From positions 1-26,919 of IMG/VR virus record IMGVR_UViG_3300041955_001919: a stretch of DNA of 26,919 nucleotides; one strand, written 5' to 3'. This DNA is from a virus. Made by a program: the position numbers and the translations under genes. The notes under the pieces are model-generated. The model worked only from the letters and a program-made list of their open reading frames with translations. It had not been told where the DNA came from and searched no databases. Positions 7,167 through 14,220 of the stretch are shown piece after piece; the first letter of the stretch is position 1, and each line of letters begins with the position of its first letter.

Positions 7167-7595
7167 ATGAATCCCGATCCCAAAATCGATTGCGCCGGCG
7201 CGCTGGTTGTGACGCTTGCCGGGCGCGAATGGTTCGTGCCCGTGCTGGCCATGCGCCAGGCGCGCGTCGTGGTGCCGGCGTTGATGCGCCTCATGCCAGT
7301 GTTGCAGGAGATGCAGAGCGGCCAGCCTTCGGCGATGGCGCGGCTCTCGGAGGAAAATTACGACGCGATCATCGCCGTCGTCCACGCCGCGCTGACGCGC
7401 GCCTATCCCGAGCTGTCGCGCGAGAGTTTCTTGGACCTGCCGGCCTCGACGCCGGAGCTCGTCGCGGCGCTCGGCGTCGTCACGCGCCAGACGGGCTTCT
7501 TCAAACCGGCCGAAGACGCGGGACAAGTTTTGGGGGAAACATTGGGGGAGACGGCGAAACCTGCGACGGCTCCCCAGAATTCTTCGACCGGCTGA
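7167..7595 (+). CDS. Tail assembly chaperone, short form (lambda gpG-like)
   Basis: This 142-residue protein starts MNPDPKIDCAGALVVTLAGR, 9 bp after the major tail stop. By position (between tail tube and tape measure) and helical composition it is the tail assembly chaperone, which binds the tape measure while the tube polymerises. I see no specific motif beyond this. A slippery heptamer at 7529-7535 followed by a stem lets ribosomes move to the -1 frame, giving a predicted 217-residue long form, as lambda does with gpG/gpGT. GTA gp10/gp10.1-type proteins occupy the same place. Confidence 0.75.
   Translation: MNPDPKIDCAGALVVTLAGREWFVPVLAMRQARVVVPALMRLMPVLQEMQSGQPSAMARLSEENYDAIIAVVHAALTRAYPELSRESFLDLPASTPELVAALGVVTRQTGFFKPAEDAGQVLGETLGETAKPATAPQNSSTG
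7529..7575 (+). promoter_or_regulatory. Programmed -1 ribosomal frameshift site
   Basis: The heptamer TTTGGGG at 7529-7535 is read in the zero frame as T TTG GGG. It satisfies X XXY YYZ exactly and allows both tRNAs to re-pair as TTT GGG. Nine bases later, GGGGAG (7545-7550) can pair with CTCCCC (7570-7575) around a 19-nt loop. The -1 frame then stays open to 7819 and has no ATG, GTG or TTG for well over 100 bases after this point. Confidence 0.75.
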
Positions 7596-7819
7596 TCGCC
7601 CATTACTGCCAATGTTCCGGCGAGCGATGGGACGACGCGCTGGAGGCGAACCTCACCTTCCCACGCCTCTTCGCGCGCCAGACCTATTGGCGTGAGTTTC
7701 CGCCGACGCATGTGCTGGTGCGGGCGATCGCTGTGGGGCTCGGCGTGTTCAAACCGACCGCGCCGCCGCGGGATGCGATGGCGAGCTTAAAGGCGATGTT
7801 TCCGGAGGGGAAGATTTAG
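7532..7819 (+). CDS. Tail assembly chaperone, -1 frame extension (gpT-like)
   Basis: This segment is in the -1 frame relative to 7167-7595 and encodes GNIGGDGE, then PEFFDRLIAHYCQCSGERWD and FARQTYWREFPPTHVLVRAI, a well-formed protein sequence. The upstream part of the same frame (7190-7531) is an Arg/Ala-rich shadow and has no plausible independent start near the real sequence. I therefore read it as translated only by frameshifting, giving a 123 + 94 residue product. It corresponds to the T part of lambda gpGT, which recruits tail tube subunits. An alternative is start by an unusual codon, or decay of a once separate gene. Confidence 0.7.
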   Translation, partial: GGNIGGDGETCDGSPEFFDRLIAHYCQCSGERWDDALEANLTFPRLFARQTYWREFPPTHVLVRAIAVGLGVFKPTAPPRDAMASLKAMFPEGKI

Positions 7820-7851
7820 GGATGCGCGATGCGCGTTGAAAGCGCCCCGCC

Positions 7852-8403
7852 TCAACCCGCGTGCTTCTTCACCCAGGCGACATACCGGTCCACCCAAGCC
7901 TGCAAAAACTGCCGGCTGGCGGGGCCGATCTCGCCGTCTGCGTCGAACAGGCCCTCCTTCGCCTGAATAAACGCCTCGGGCTGACCGAGCGTCGGGGCGT
8001 CGAGATAGGCGAGAATGTTGCGCAAATGCTGCTGCGCCAAGGCCGTGCCGATGGCGCCGACCGAGACGCCGATGACGCCGGCGGGCTTGCCGGCGAAGGC
8101 GTTGTCGCCATAAGGGCGCGACGCATGATCTATGGCGTTCTTGAGCACGCCGGGAACCGAACGATTATATTCGGGCGTCACGAACAAAACGCCCCTGGCG
8201 GCGCGAATCTCGCCTTTCAGCCGCTTTACGGACGCAGCTTGCGTTGCGTCGTCGTCCTGATTGTAGAGCGGCAGATCGCCGATTTGCGCCTGCCGGAAGG
8301 AAAACTCTGCGGGCGCCAGTTTCACGAGCGCGTCCGCCAGCTTGCGGTTGTAAGAGTCGCGGCGAAGACTGCCGACCAGGACAAGGATTGGATAGGGGCT
8401 CAT
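7852..8403 (-). CDS. NADPH-dependent FMN reductase (ChrR/azoreductase-like)
   Basis: This 183-residue protein starts MSPYPILVLVGSLRRDSYNR. The motif GSLRRDSYNRKL near the N-terminus is the flavodoxin-like FMN phosphate-binding loop. VTPEYNRSVPGVLKNAIDH in the middle is the second signature of the family, followed by the G-rich AGKPAGVIGVSVGAIGT. Such cytosolic enzymes reduce FMN, quinones, chromate or azo compounds using NAD(P)H; the substrate cannot be deduced. The start at 8403 is supported by GGAG 8 bp upstream on the minus strand. It is convergent with the tail chaperone, lies between chaperone and tape measure genes, and has no known virion role, so it is cargo or a host insertion. Confidence 0.88.
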   Translation of the reverse strand: MSPYPILVLVGSLRRDSYNRKLADALVKLAPAEFSFRQAQIGDLPLYNQDDDATQAASVKRLKGEIRAARGVLFVTPEYNRSVPGVLKNAIDHASRPYGDNAFAGKPAGVIGVSVGAIGTALAQQHLRNILAYLDAPTLGQPEAFIQAKEGLFDADGEIGPASRQFLQAWVDRYVAWVKKHAG

Positions 8404-8494
8404 ATCGATGATCTCCAAAAGCCGAGGATAAGCTGAGGCGTCAAAGGGTAAATATTGTTTGGCCTCTGCGAAAGACCAGCCATGGCTTTGCGCG

Positions 8495-8959
8495 TCAGTC
8501 GCACTCAGCGCCGACATTGCGCCAGTCGCTCCAGATGCGCCGCCGCGCCTCGTCCAGCGCGAGTTGTCCGGCGCACAGCGCGCGGGCGAGACAGGCTTCC
8601 TTGCGGTCCTTTTCATGGGCCTCGTCCCACGGCTGCAGCTCGAGATTGCTCGGCTCGTAGGGCGCTCCGCCGAGGCTGAGCGGAATGCGGTGGTCGAGTT
8701 CGAAGTCGCCGAGCATTTCTTGGGGAATCGCCAATTCGCGGGTCAGCGCGATTTTTACGCGCCGCGTATAGGACGAGGAGGGCCGCGCCCCCCTCGTCCA
8801 GCCGGGAACGCAAATCGTCGTTTCGACGGTCTCTTGCGTCACGGCGGGATTATACAAGATGTCTGCACGAACAGGTTGTGCATGCAGCGGGCTGACGATG
8901 AGGGCAAGAAGCAGCAATAATAGTGGCATGCATGCATTTCTCGCGGTTTGGCGAATCAT
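8495..8959 (-). CDS. Exported HNH-nuclease-like protein
   Basis: This 154-residue protein begins with a signal peptide (MPLLLLLLALIVSPLHAQP at residues 11-29). The mature part has SSSYTRRVKIALTRE and then DFELDHRIPLSLGGAPYEPS followed by NLELQPW. The DHRIPL...GG...NL pattern is that of HNH-type endonuclease domains, although the final histidine of classical HNH is not obvious (AHEKD may supply it). Two cysteines (ACLARALC) may form a disulfide, consistent with a periplasmic location. An alternative start at 8929 would still leave the signal peptide and would give a more usual leader length from the predicted promoter. It precedes the FMN reductase by 91 bp on the same strand. Confidence 0.65.
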   Translation of the reverse strand: MIRQTARNACMPLLLLLLALIVSPLHAQPVRADILYNPAVTQETVETTICVPGWTRGARPSSSYTRRVKIALTRELAIPQEMLGDFELDHRIPLSLGGAPYEPSNLELQPWDEAHEKDRKEACLARALCAGQLALDEARRRIWSDWRNVGAECD

Positions 8960-8971
8960 TGACCTATTGAA

Positions 8972-9002
8972 ATTATACCACTCTATGGTTGTGGGGTCTC
9001 AA
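8972..9002 (-). promoter_or_regulatory. Possible sigma-70 promoter for the HNH/FMN reductase pair
   Basis: On the minus strand a perfect -10 box TATAAT (8977 to 8972) is preceded, at a rather long 19-bp spacing, by TTGAGA (9002 to 8997). The 8960-9060 gap is clearly richer in A+T than its surroundings. A start near 8965 would leave a ~35-base leader if translation begins at 8929. This is a pattern match only. Confidence 0.4.
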
Positions 9003-9060
9003 ATTAAAACAATAAAATCCAAGCCAATTCCGGCGCGACGCAAAAAGGGAAAATCCGCCC

Positions 9061-10353
9061 ATGGTCGACGATGTGACGATCCGCTTCAGCGCCGACACCG
9101 ACGATTTGGAGGACGGACTCGCCGATGTGCGCGGCGCGGTCGGCTCGGTGACGCCGGACCTCAAAAAGCTCTCGGAGGGCGTCAGCGAAGCTGCGCAAAA
9201 GGCCGCGCCGGCGGCGGCGGCTTTCTCGCGCATGTCGATCGCCATCGGCGACGGGCTGACCGGCGCGTTGTGGCCCGCCTCGGCCGCCTTCGCCGCGCTC
9301 GGCGACGACGCCGGCGCCGCCAAGACGCGCATCGACGGCGAGATCAAGGCGCTGCAAGAGCAGCTCGCGATCAAGAAGACGATCTTCGACGGCGAGGCGA
9401 AGCTCAAGAACATCAGCGAGAGCGAAAAAATCGCGCTGGTGAAGGCCGCGACGCAAGAGGAATATGAGGCGCAACGCGCGCTGCTCGAACAAGAGGCGGG
9501 GCTCGCCGATCAGAGCGTCCGACAAAAGCAGCAGGCGCTGAACAAGATCGCAACGCTCGACGCGACGCATCAAAAGCAGATGCTGCAACTCGCCTATCAG
9601 GCCGCCGAGGAGCAGAACAAAATCTGGCAGGGCCTTGCGAGCAGGATCGGTTCGTCGATGAGCTCCGGCATCATGGGACTGTTGCAGCACACAATGAATT
9701 TCCGCGAAGGCGTGCGTCAGATGGCGGTTCAGGCGACGCAATATTTCGTCAATATGGGGACGCAATGGGTGGCGAGTTTCGCGATGAACATAGCGAAGAA
9801 CATCGCGACGCATGTGATGGGCGAACAGGCGATGACGGCCGCGACGCAGCTCGGCGTCTCCGAGCGCACGGCGAGCGAGGCGGCGGGAAGCGTCGCCGAC
9901 ATCGCCGGCAAGGCGGCGGCGGTGATCAAAAGCATCATGGCGTCATCCGCCGAGGCTTTCGCAGGCGTGTTCGGCTTCATGGCGCCGCTCTTGGGGCCGG
10001 CGGCGGCGGGTCCGGCGGCGGCGCAGGCGACCGTGGCCGGTGCGGCGAGCATCGCCTCATTCGACATCGGCGCCTGGAACATTCCGCAAGACCAGCTCGC
10101 GATGGTGCACAAGAACGAACTGGTGATGACCGCTTCGCAGGGCGACGCCTTCCGCAGCTTCGTCAACAACGGCGAGGCACGCAGCGACAGCGCGCCGCAG
10201 GTGCACGCGCCGGTGAATTTCCACGTCCACGCGCTCGACGCGCAGGGCGTCGCGAGCTTTCTGCAGGGCAATGGCCGCGAGATCATGAAAGCGGTCGGCC
10301 GCCATGTGCAGGACGGCCTGCATCTTGGCGTGCGGGGCTTAAATCCGACTTGA
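9061..10353 (+). CDS. Tail tape measure protein
   Basis: This 430-residue protein starts MVDDVTIRFSADTDDLEDGL, the common opening of lambda-type tape measure proteins. Residues ~90-180 are helical and coiled-coil-like (IDGEIKALQEQLAIKKTIFD; AQRALLEQEAGLADQSVRQK). Residues ~270-345 form an Ala/Gly-rich hydrophobic region (GFMAPLLGPAAAGPAAAQAT) that could insert into the host membrane during DNA ejection. The C-terminus has HVHALDAQGVASFLQGNGRE, typical of tape measure tails. At about 1.5 angstrom per residue the length predicts a short tail of roughly 65 nm. Position after the tail chaperone agrees, although two minus-strand genes intervene. Confidence 0.85.
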   Translation: MVDDVTIRFSADTDDLEDGLADVRGAVGSVTPDLKKLSEGVSEAAQKAAPAAAAFSRMSIAIGDGLTGALWPASAAFAALGDDAGAAKTRIDGEIKALQEQLAIKKTIFDGEAKLKNISESEKIALVKAATQEEYEAQRALLEQEAGLADQSVRQKQQALNKIATLDATHQKQMLQLAYQAAEEQNKIWQGLASRIGSSMSSGIMGLLQHTMNFREGVRQMAVQATQYFVNMGTQWVASFAMNIAKNIATHVMGEQAMTAATQLGVSERTASEAAGSVADIAGKAAAVIKSIMASSAEAFAGVFGFMAPLLGPAAAGPAAAQATVAGAASIASFDIGAWNIPQDQLAMVHKNELVMTASQGDAFRSFVNNGEARSDSAPQVHAPVNFHVHALDAQGVASFLQGNGREIMKAVGRHVQDGLHLGVRGLNPT

Positions 10354-10529
10354 GCCGGCAATTCGCGCTCATCTATTCCAGAGAGATCGCCGCCGTTTGG
10401 CGCGGGCGCCGCATGTGAGTAGTTTCCGCTTCTATCGCCGCCATAGCCCCGCGCGCTATGCTGCGTCTCCCGCATGCGTTCGAACACGGGGCGACGGCGC
10501 ATTTGATTTTCTCTTGAGGAAACGCAAAC
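10354..10529. other. Intergenic gap with no recognised feature
   Basis: Between the tape measure and the membrane-protein gene I see no convincing gene, terminator or repeat. A short run of open frame exists but shows no protein-like composition. Confidence 0.5.
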
Positions 10530-10964
10530 GTGACGCGACATTGGTGGCTTTGGGTGGTCTATCTGGTAATTTTAATCGTGGCGGGCATGGGTCATGTCGC
10601 TTGGTTCATGGCGACTCACGATCCGGCGATCGGCGCGCGATTTGGCGCCGCCTTGACTGCTTTAGGCGTCGTCGTAACGGCGCAACCGTTCTTTCGCACC
10701 GGATTTAAGGACGCCGTTGATCGTCAGATGCCCGAGGGTTTGGTCGAAGCCGTCAGTCGTCCGCTTTCCGGCCAGCCGCTTGCGGGCCACTCGCCCGCGC
10801 ATTTGCTCAAGCAGCAAAGAGATGCGCACAAGGTCGCGCGTCCCGGCGTCATGCACGATGTTGTCGCCGAACGCGTGATTGGCGTCGCTCTCATACTCTT
10901 TGGAACCCTAGTGCACGGCTATGGCGACTTGCCTCTAAAATGGCTGGCGTACGCAGCGAACTGA
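10530..10964 (+). CDS. Small membrane protein of unknown function
   Basis: This 144-residue protein starts at a GTG with GAGGA nine bases upstream. Three hydrophobic segments are visible: WWLWVVYLVILIVAGMGHVA (about residues 5-28), FGAALTALGVVVTAQPFF (about 38-55) and RVIGVALILFGTLVHGYG near the C-terminus. A polar middle loop contains HLLKQQRDAHKVARPG. I do not recognise the family. It lies between tape measure and TIM-barrel genes. In GTA-type clusters that position belongs to tail tip genes, so this is either accessory cargo, such as an exclusion protein, or a host membrane protein. Confidence 0.6.
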   Translation: MTRHWWLWVVYLVILIVAGMGHVAWFMATHDPAIGARFGAALTALGVVVTAQPFFRTGFKDAVDRQMPEGLVEAVSRPLSGQPLAGHSPAHLLKQQRDAHKVARPGVMHDVVAERVIGVALILFGTLVHGYGDLPLKWLAYAAN

Positions 10965-11001
10965 CCTGACGACCCGCCGCCAGTTTTCGTAAAGAACGCG
11001 G

Positions 11002-13557
11002 TTGATTGCGTCCGCATGCGCGTCCTCTGCTTCCATTGCCCTCGCGTCGCTGACGACCAATCGAGGCCCGCATGACCTCCCCTATCTCTCCGCGATAAAC
11101 CTCATTCCGGCGTCGGGCGAGTTCGTATACGACACGATGGCGTACAGCGGAATGCAGCCGGGGTCCTCGACCTTTGTGCCGATCAACACCTATCACGCGC
11201 CGGGCGGCACGCGCACCGATGTGATGTATGCGCTCGATCAGCTGCAGGCGACGCTGCCCAATTGCAATAGCGTCGCGCTGGTCGTGCAATGGCTGGGGAA
11301 CTCGCTCGACGCCTCAGCTTGCCAGGTCTATCCGGCTACGACCTATTTCTTTGACGGCGAGGTCGGCGCCTTCGAGCCGACCGCTGGCGGAACCGATTCC
11401 TGGCGCGTCTCCGATGTGACGCTCGCCACGTCAGGCCTCATTCCGATCAGTCGGCCCGACGGCGTTCACGCCGCCTATGGCGGCACGCCGTCCGATCAAT
11501 CGGTCGTGCGCTGCATCGCGGAGCTAAAGAATCGCGGCTTCAAGGTCGCGCTTTATCTGATGATGAATATGGACGTGACCGGCAAGCCCTGGCGCGGCCT
11601 CGTCACCTATTCGCCAGACGTCTCCAGCGCGGCGACGACAGTGGTGAATAGTTTTCTGGGGACCGCCGCGACCTCGCAGTTTACGCGCGACGCGACCAAT
11701 CTCACCGTGCATTACTCCGGCAATGTGCTCGACTTCACCTACCGCCGCTTCGTGCTGCATTACGCCAATCTCGCGGCGCTCGCCGGCGGCGTCAATCTCT
11801 TCGCCTTCGGTTCGGAGCTGCGCGGGCTGGAGGCGATACGCGGCCCCGCTTGGACGCCCGCAGGAACGACGGATGGAAGCGGCAATGCGGTGTGGGATTA
11901 TCCCTTCGTCGCCGGGCTCGTCACGCTCGCCAATGACTGCCGCTCGGTGTTCGACGCGGCGGGCTTTACGAAGAATCTCGCGGCGCGCGAAAACCTCATC
12001 ACCTATTCCGCCGATTGGTCGCAATGGATGGGCGCGCAGCATTCGGGCGTCACGGGAATCTTCCCGCATCTCGACACGCTATATGCGTCATCCAACATCG
12101 ATTTCGTGTCGATCGACAGTTACATGCCGCTGTCGGATTGGACCACCGGCGAGGGCGGTCTCGACGCGCAAAACTGGCGCTTGCCGCCGCCGACCTCCTG
12201 GCCGCTCGCCAGCCCGACGACGCTTGGCTTCGGCCTCACCGGCGCGCCCGATGTTCACCGGGTCGATTATCTGAAGGCCAATATCGAGGGCGGAGAGAAA
12301 TATCACTACTGGTACGGCGACTACACATCCTCGGTGACGCTCGATCCCAATGGCACGCTGCAATATGTGACCGCGCCGCAGGGCGATCGGCTGGCGCAGG
12401 CGCGCAATCCTTATTACGCGGGTCAAGAACTGTTCGCCTTCAAGATGCTGCGTTGGTGGTGGCTCAACACGCATCAAGCCGTCTACGACGCCGGCGACGG
12501 CGCGGGGACCATTCCACGCGGGCCGCAGACGCAATGGGTTCCGCAGTCGAAAAGCATAGGCTTTCTCGGATATGGCTTTCCGACCTCGGATCGATGCAGC
12601 AATGAAGAAAACGTGTTTTACGATCCGCAGTCGGTCTCCGGCGGCGCGCCGTTCTGGTCGATCTGGAACGCCGCCAAATCCGCGCCGTTGATCGACGCGA
12701 CGCTGGCGCTGACCGCGCTGCAGGCCTTCTGGCAATATTGGACGACGGACGGCAATAACCAAACGTCAAGCGCCGGCCTGCCGATGATCGCCGACGATCT
12801 GATGTTCGCCTGGTGCTGGGATGCGCGCCCGCTGCCGGAATTTCCGCTGCGCACCGACATTTGGTCGGACGGCGCGGATTGGCAGAACGGACATTGGCTC
12901 AACGGCAAAGTGCCGTCCTTGCCGCCGCAGACGCCCGCAAGCGCGCCGAGCTTCGGCCCGTTTCCGAGCTTTCCGACGTTGATCGGGCAGGGCTGGTCGA
13001 GCAAGGTTACGCCGAAATTTTCCACGCTCGCGCATGAGCGCGCGTCAGGCAAGTCGTCGCGCCGCATGAAGATGCGCTGGCCGCTGTACGAGATCGAACT
13101 GACCTATGATTTTTTGCGCGCCGACGCGGGAACCCAGGAGTTACAAAACATCCTCGGCTTCTTCGAGAGCGTGCAAGGCCAGGCGCAACCGTTCTGGCTC
13201 GCGCCGCCGGGGCTTTCCGCGCTGACGAACCAGCCGGTGGGAACCGGCGACGGCGCAACGACCGCATTTGCGATGGTTCGCACGACCGGGGCTTTTACGG
13301 AACCGCTCGCCGGCGTGTCGAGCCTGACGGCTGTGCGCGTGAACGGCGCGGGGCTGGCCTCTGGCGCGTGGAGCTTGTCGCCTGGCTACGAGCCCGTCCT
13401 GACGCTCGCGAGCGCGCCCGCATTGGGCGCTGGCGTCAACGTGGACGGCGCGGCGTTGTGGCTGTGCCGATTTGCCGACGACGCGCTGGACTTCGAGCAA
13501 TTCGCTTACAATCTGTTTAGGTTGAAGAGCGTGAAGCTGGTGACGGTGAAACTGTGA
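11002..13557 (+). CDS. GTA TIM-barrel-like protein fused to a DUF2460 domain
   Basis: Up to 851 residues. From INLIPASGEFVYDT (about residue 32) the sequence follows the GTA TIM-barrel-like (glycoside-hydrolase-type) domain: CNSVALVVQWLGNSLDASAC, YGGTPSDQSVVRCIAELKNR, YRRFVLHYANLAALAGGVNL, FAFGSELRGLEAI (conserved Glu), ENLITYSADWSQWMG, VDFVSIDSYMPLSDW-like and AWCWDARPLPEFPLRTDIW. The C-terminal ~190 residues (FSTLAHERASGKSSRRMKMR to the end) form a DUF2460 (GTA gp12-like distal tail) domain. In the Rhodobacter GTA the TIM barrel sits within the large hub protein gp15; here it is on its own gene with gp12-like sequence attached. No in-frame ATG precedes the conserved start: TTG 11002 is possible, while ATG 11072 is out of frame and soon stops. 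The N-terminus is therefore uncertain. Confidence 0.8.
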   Translation: MIASACASSASIALASLTTNRGPHDLPYLSAINLIPASGEFVYDTMAYSGMQPGSSTFVPINTYHAPGGTRTDVMYALDQLQATLPNCNSVALVVQWLGNSLDASACQVYPATTYFFDGEVGAFEPTAGGTDSWRVSDVTLATSGLIPISRPDGVHAAYGGTPSDQSVVRCIAELKNRGFKVALYLMMNMDVTGKPWRGLVTYSPDVSSAATTVVNSFLGTAATSQFTRDATNLTVHYSGNVLDFTYRRFVLHYANLAALAGGVNLFAFGSELRGLEAIRGPAWTPAGTTDGSGNAVWDYPFVAGLVTLANDCRSVFDAAGFTKNLAARENLITYSADWSQWMGAQHSGVTGIFPHLDTLYASSNIDFVSIDSYMPLSDWTTGEGGLDAQNWRLPPPTSWPLASPTTLGFGLTGAPDVHRVDYLKANIEGGEKYHYWYGDYTSSVTLDPNGTLQYVTAPQGDRLAQARNPYYAGQELFAFKMLRWWWLNTHQAVYDAGDGAGTIPRGPQTQWVPQSKSIGFLGYGFPTSDRCSNEENVFYDPQSVSGGAPFWSIWNAAKSAPLIDATLALTALQAFWQYWTTDGNNQTSSAGLPMIADDLMFAWCWDARPLPEFPLRTDIWSDGADWQNGHWLNGKVPSLPPQTPASAPSFGPFPSFPTLIGQGWSSKVTPKFSTLAHERASGKSSRRMKMRWPLYEIELTYDFLRADAGTQELQNILGFFESVQGQAQPFWLAPPGLSALTNQPVGTGDGATTAFAMVRTTGAFTEPLAGVSSLTAVRVNGAGLASGAWSLSPGYEPVLTLASAPALGAGVNVDGAALWLCRFADDALDFEQFAYNLFRLKSVKLVTVKL

Positions 13558-13567
13558 GGGGCTTCTT

Positions 13568-13590
13568 CCTTCTCCCACAAGTGGAAAAGG
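13568..13590. repeat. Palindrome, family A copy 5 (degenerate)
   Basis: CCTTCTCCCACAAGTGGAAAAGG lies in the 60-bp gap before the second DUF2460 gene. The right arm has decayed relative to the perfect copies. Confidence 0.7.
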
Positions 13591-13617
13591 AAGAGCGCCG
13601 ATGCAATGTGAGGCCGC

Positions 13618-14220
13618 ATGACTCTTCCCTTTTTCCCGACGCTCGCAGGCCAGACCTTCGCGACCAAGAGCCCGATCACCGCGAGCATCGTCGCCGAGCA
13701 TGACTCCGGGCGCACGGTGCGCACCGCGCTGTATCAAGGGCTTTACGAATTCGAGGTCGGCTTCGACGCGCTCGCCTCGGACGCCTCGAGCAACCCCGGG
13801 CTCGGCGCGCAATCGCTGCAGGCGGTGATGGGGCTTTATCTGCAATGCGGCGGGTCTTACGGCGCGTTTCTTTACGTCGACCCAAACGACAACGCCGCGA
13901 CCAACCAGACGATAGCGACGGGCGACGGCGCGACGACGCAATTTACATTGCAGCGTTCGATTGGCGCTGGGCAAGATTCGGATTTTTACGTCACCGGCGT
14001 GACGAGCGTGACCGTCAACGGCGCCGCTGTTTCGAACTGGTCGCTCATTGCCCCGAATCTGCTCGCTTTCGCCAGTCCTCCCGCCAGCGGCGCGGTGACT
14101 GCCGCGTCCTTCACTTACGCCTTCGTCTGCCGCTTTCTTCAAGACAGCCAGGACTTCGAAAACTTCATGCAAAATCTGTGGGCGTCGAAGACGATCAAAT
14201 TTCGGAGCGTGCGGCAATGA
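13618..14220 (+). CDS. DUF2460 distal tail protein (GTA gp12-like)
   Basis: This 200-residue protein starts MTLPFFPTLAGQTFATKSPI. It has the DUF2460 layout: an N-terminal strand set (FATKSPITASIVAEHDSGRT), then GLYEFEVGFDALASD, ALQ-type helix (LQAVMGLYLQCGGSYGAFLY), a mid-protein TGDGATTQFTLQRS segment and the end RFLQDSQDFENFMQNLW. Family members form the distal tail ring that links tube and hub. It resembles the C-terminal part of 11002-13557 in order of motifs (both have TGDGATT and a DFE.F..NL. ending), so the two arose by duplication. Its stop overlaps the start of the DUF2163 gene (ATGA). Confidence 0.85.
   Translation: MTLPFFPTLAGQTFATKSPITASIVAEHDSGRTVRTALYQGLYEFEVGFDALASDASSNPGLGAQSLQAVMGLYLQCGGSYGAFLYVDPNDNAATNQTIATGDGATTQFTLQRSIGAGQDSDFYVTGVTSVTVNGAAVSNWSLIAPNLLAFASPPASGAVTAASFTYAFVCRFLQDSQDFENFMQNLWASKTIKFRSVRQ

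Noticed and set aside
7190-7531. Independent gene in the -1 frame overlapping the tail chaperone
   Set aside because: This part of the frame encodes only Arg/Ala/Gly-rich sequence. Protein-like sequence begins just after the frameshift site.
13845-14216. N-terminal extension of the DUF2163 gene
   Set aside because: It overlaps the second DUF2460 gene in another frame and is Arg-rich. The ATGA overlap at 14217 and the conserved N-terminus give the real start.
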